Positions 5,914 through 7,329 of a stretch of DNA of 7,329 bases are shown here, piece after piece. The position numbers and the translations under genes are program-made. The DNA is from Chthoniobacterales bacterium (GTDB lineage: Bacteria > Verrucomicrobiota > Verrucomicrobiia > Chthoniobacterales > UBA10450). The stretch covers positions 1-7,329 of the forward strand of contig JACCZQ010000264.1 in assembly GCA_013695905.1 (NCBI GenBank). The letters are read 5' to 3'. The stretch's first letter is position 1. Each line of letters begins with the position of its first letter. Under the pieces are notes generated by a model that was given only the letters and a program-made list of their open reading frames with translations, did no database searches and was not told where the DNA came from.

Positions 5914-7100
5914 TCACTGTTTTCCGCGCCGGAAGCAACCGTCGTCGCCAGCGCCTCATCACCCTCTGCCGTCCAAATCTCACCGAGAGTAAATACATCC
6001 CGTTGATCGCGCACTGGTCTGCTCTCCGAAAGCCGACGAACGGATACCGCCCCGTCTTGCTGCTTCTGACAAATGGTTACTTCCTCCGGCTGGAACAGAT
6101 CGACCACATACGGTGAGTGCGTCGTCATTACCACTTGGGTCCGGTTCTGCTCGCTCACCAAGTCGCGCAGGATCCCGAGCACATCCCGCAAACGCTTGGG
6201 ATGGATTCCGTTTTCAGGTTCTTCGATGAGCAAAACGCGAGGCGGCTCGGGAAGATTCAGGATTGTAAGATACGCCAGCACCAGTAGGACCCCGTCAGAA
6301 ACTTGATGGGCTGATATTCTCTGACCGCCAGTCGCAAACTCGAAATAAATCCCTTTTCCATCCGCCCTCTGCAGCATTGGAATCGCCTCCGGATCGTCGG
6401 TGGGCGATCGGAACGCTGCCTCTGGAATCAATTGGATCGACTTAAACTGAGGAAATATCTGTTTGAAACGGCTCTCGAGCCTAATGAAACGATCGCGGTC
6501 GTAGCCAAGAATATCGTCGAGGCAGAGCGCCAGCCCAAAGCCAGACGGTTCCATGCGAAATCGTCGTTTTCGGTCGGGGGCGACGGGTAGTCCAAGAAAT
6601 CTGGAATCCCAACGATAAGAATGGACGCCACGAAGCGAGTCGTGAACCAGCAAAGCCGCTCTGCGAACATCGCTCGATGCAGTTTCGTTCTGGGCTCCCG
6701 CTCGAAAGACCTGGGAACGAAAGTCCCGTTGTTGACCGATCTTTAGAGGCTCCATTCCAGGCTCAAACAAGATGACCTCTTCGTTGATGAATGCACCGCG
6801 ACCAGTCGAGGGAAAATTGAAAGAAATCCTGTACTCGAACTCCTTACCGTCGCCTTCAATTGAGGCGCTCATCGCAATCGGTAGATCTCTCGTCCGATGC
6901 CAGATCAGTTGCTCTCCATCCCAAGCCCCCGTGAAAGCGTGGGAAAGGTCATGATCGACGCTTCGGCAGAGTGCGGCAATGGCCTCAAGGAGGCTCGTCT
7001 TGCCGGAGTCGTTCGGACCAATCAGAACATGGATAGGCGTCAAGTCCAGCGACACGTCGCGCAACGCTTTGTAATTCTGAACTTTGAAACGCTTAATCAT
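5910..7100 (-). CDS. OLD-like AAA/ABC-type ATPase (AAA_21/AAA_15), first gene of a putative defence pair
   Basis: A 396-residue ATPase of the SMC/Rad50/OLD-like group. It begins with the typical IKRFKVQNYKALRDVSLDL strand pair. It then has Walker A GPNDSGKTS (28-36, K34), a middle insert of mixed alpha/beta (about 60-245), an ABC-signature-like VSDGVLLVLAYL (267-278), Walker B LLIEEPENGIHP (290-301, E293/E294) and a switch His in MTTHSP (325-330, H328). Only about 68 residues follow, too few for the fused TOPRIM domain of OLD and GajA proteins; the TOPRIM-like part is instead the next gene, overlapping by 4 bases. Such ATPases usually form dimers that sense a trigger and hold or release an effector; that role here is inferred. 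The start is the ATG at 7098-7100, placing the Walker A at the usual distance from the N-terminus. No Shine-Dalgarno is visible. G+C appears lower than in the left half, hinting at acquisition by transfer. DNA repair or a toxin-like function are alternatives to anti-phage defence. Confidence 0.88.
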   Translation of the reverse strand: MIKRFKVQNYKALRDVSLDLTPIHVLIGPNDSGKTSLLEAIAALCRSVDHDLSHAFTGAWDGEQLIWHRTRDLPIAMSASIEGDGKEFEYRISFNFPSTGRGAFINEEVILFEPGMEPLKIGQQRDFRSQVFRAGAQNETASSDVRRAALLVHDSLRGVHSYRWDSRFLGLPVAPDRKRRFRMEPSGFGLALCLDDILGYDRDRFIRLESRFKQIFPQFKSIQLIPEAAFRSPTDDPEAIPMLQRADGKGIYFEFATGGQRISAHQVSDGVLLVLAYLTILNLPEPPRVLLIEEPENGIHPKRLRDVLGILRDLVSEQNRTQVVMTTHSPYVVDLFQPEEVTICQKQQDGAVSVRRLSESRPVRDQRDVFTLGEIWTAEGDEALATTVASGAENSE

Positions 7101-7162
7101 TTCACGGATGAATCGGGTCGAGCTGTTGTCGGTGTGTCACTACAGTTTTGCTGGGGGATCGT

Positions 7163-7192
7163 GTACTAAGCTAGCCGAAAAGGTCGCAGCAA
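7163..7192 (-). promoter_or_regulatory. Weak candidate promoter for the ATPase-TOPRIM operon
   Basis: On the minus strand TTGCTG (7192-7187) and TAGTAC (7168-7163) are 18 bases apart and would start transcription near 7156, about 56 bases before the ATPase ATG. The -10 matches consensus at only 3 of 6 places, so this is the best of poor candidates. No clear operator palindrome is seen beside it. Confidence 0.2.
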
Positions 7193-7329
7193 CGGGCTCT
7201 ACCCCGGATATTTCACCATTAGTCGGCGGCGGCCGTTGGGGGCCAAAGATCGAGGTGAAGCGGCGTTGCAGTGGGTTCGCGAGTCGGTTTTGAGCGCGCG
7301 GGAGACACTTCCCCTTACCCCCGTTGTTT
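7170..7329 (+). other. Open frame running off the right edge, possible start of another gene
   Basis: After a TAA at 7167-7169, this frame stays open for 53 codons to the end of the window and reads like protein (segments such as GLYPGYFTISRRR and GEAALQWVRESVLSARE). It has no ATG. The nearest alternative start is a TTG at 7236-7238, with no ribosome site. It may be the 5' part of a divergent neighbour, a gene fragment or chance openness in G+C-rich DNA. The rest of the 229-base right end holds only the upstream region of the ATPase operon. Confidence 0.2.

Noticed and set aside
7190..7290. Possible tRNA-like segments (GGGTTCG near 7270)
   Set aside because: No matching acceptor, D or anticodon stems could be built around it on either strand.
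7084..7293. 69-codon plus-strand ATG frame across the ATPase start
   Set aside because: It overlaps the well-supported ATPase N-terminus and has no recognisable motif or ribosome site; the frame starting after 7169 reads more like protein but is also uncertain.

Overview
The window looks like chromosomal DNA from a G+C-rich Gram-negative bacterium. Codon use is strongly G/C-biased, the deacetylase carries a Gram-negative-style signal peptide, and no gene has a strong Shine-Dalgarno sequence. The mixture of a hybrid kinase, a secreted deacetylase with a Pro-rich tail and a bacterial dynamin would suit an environmental Verrucomicrobiota or related lineage. That assignment is an impression, not something the sequence proves.

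Left part (1-2305): the 3' end of a thioredoxin-fold protein with a CGWC active site enters from the left edge. It converges on a long minus-strand gene for a hybrid histidine kinase with the order receiver, PAS, HisKA/HATPase, receiver. A small G+C-rich inverted repeat lies between them.

Middle part (2306-5184): a 206-base divergent spacer has a plausible promoter on each strand. It is followed by a two-gene plus-strand unit: a secreted NodB-type polysaccharide deacetylase and, only 9 bases later, a dynamin-like GTPase with a predicted membrane hairpin. The pairing suggests an envelope or membrane job for the GTPase.

Right part (5185-7329): after 150 bases containing an inverted repeat and a protein-like reverse reading frame, a minus-strand operon begins. 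It has slightly lower G+C in short hand-counted samples. It encodes an AAA/ABC-type (OLD-like, AAA_21/AAA_15) ATPase and, overlapping it by 4 bases, a small DUF4276-like protein with TOPRIM-type acidic residues. This separate ATPase plus TOPRIM-like layout resembles known anti-phage systems such as PARIS and split OLD-type systems, and it is the best candidate here for an under-described system. The last 229 bases hold the operon's upstream region and an open plus-strand frame that runs off the right edge.

No stretch over 300 bases lacks a gene. I saw no tRNA, rRNA, CRISPR array or insertion sequence.
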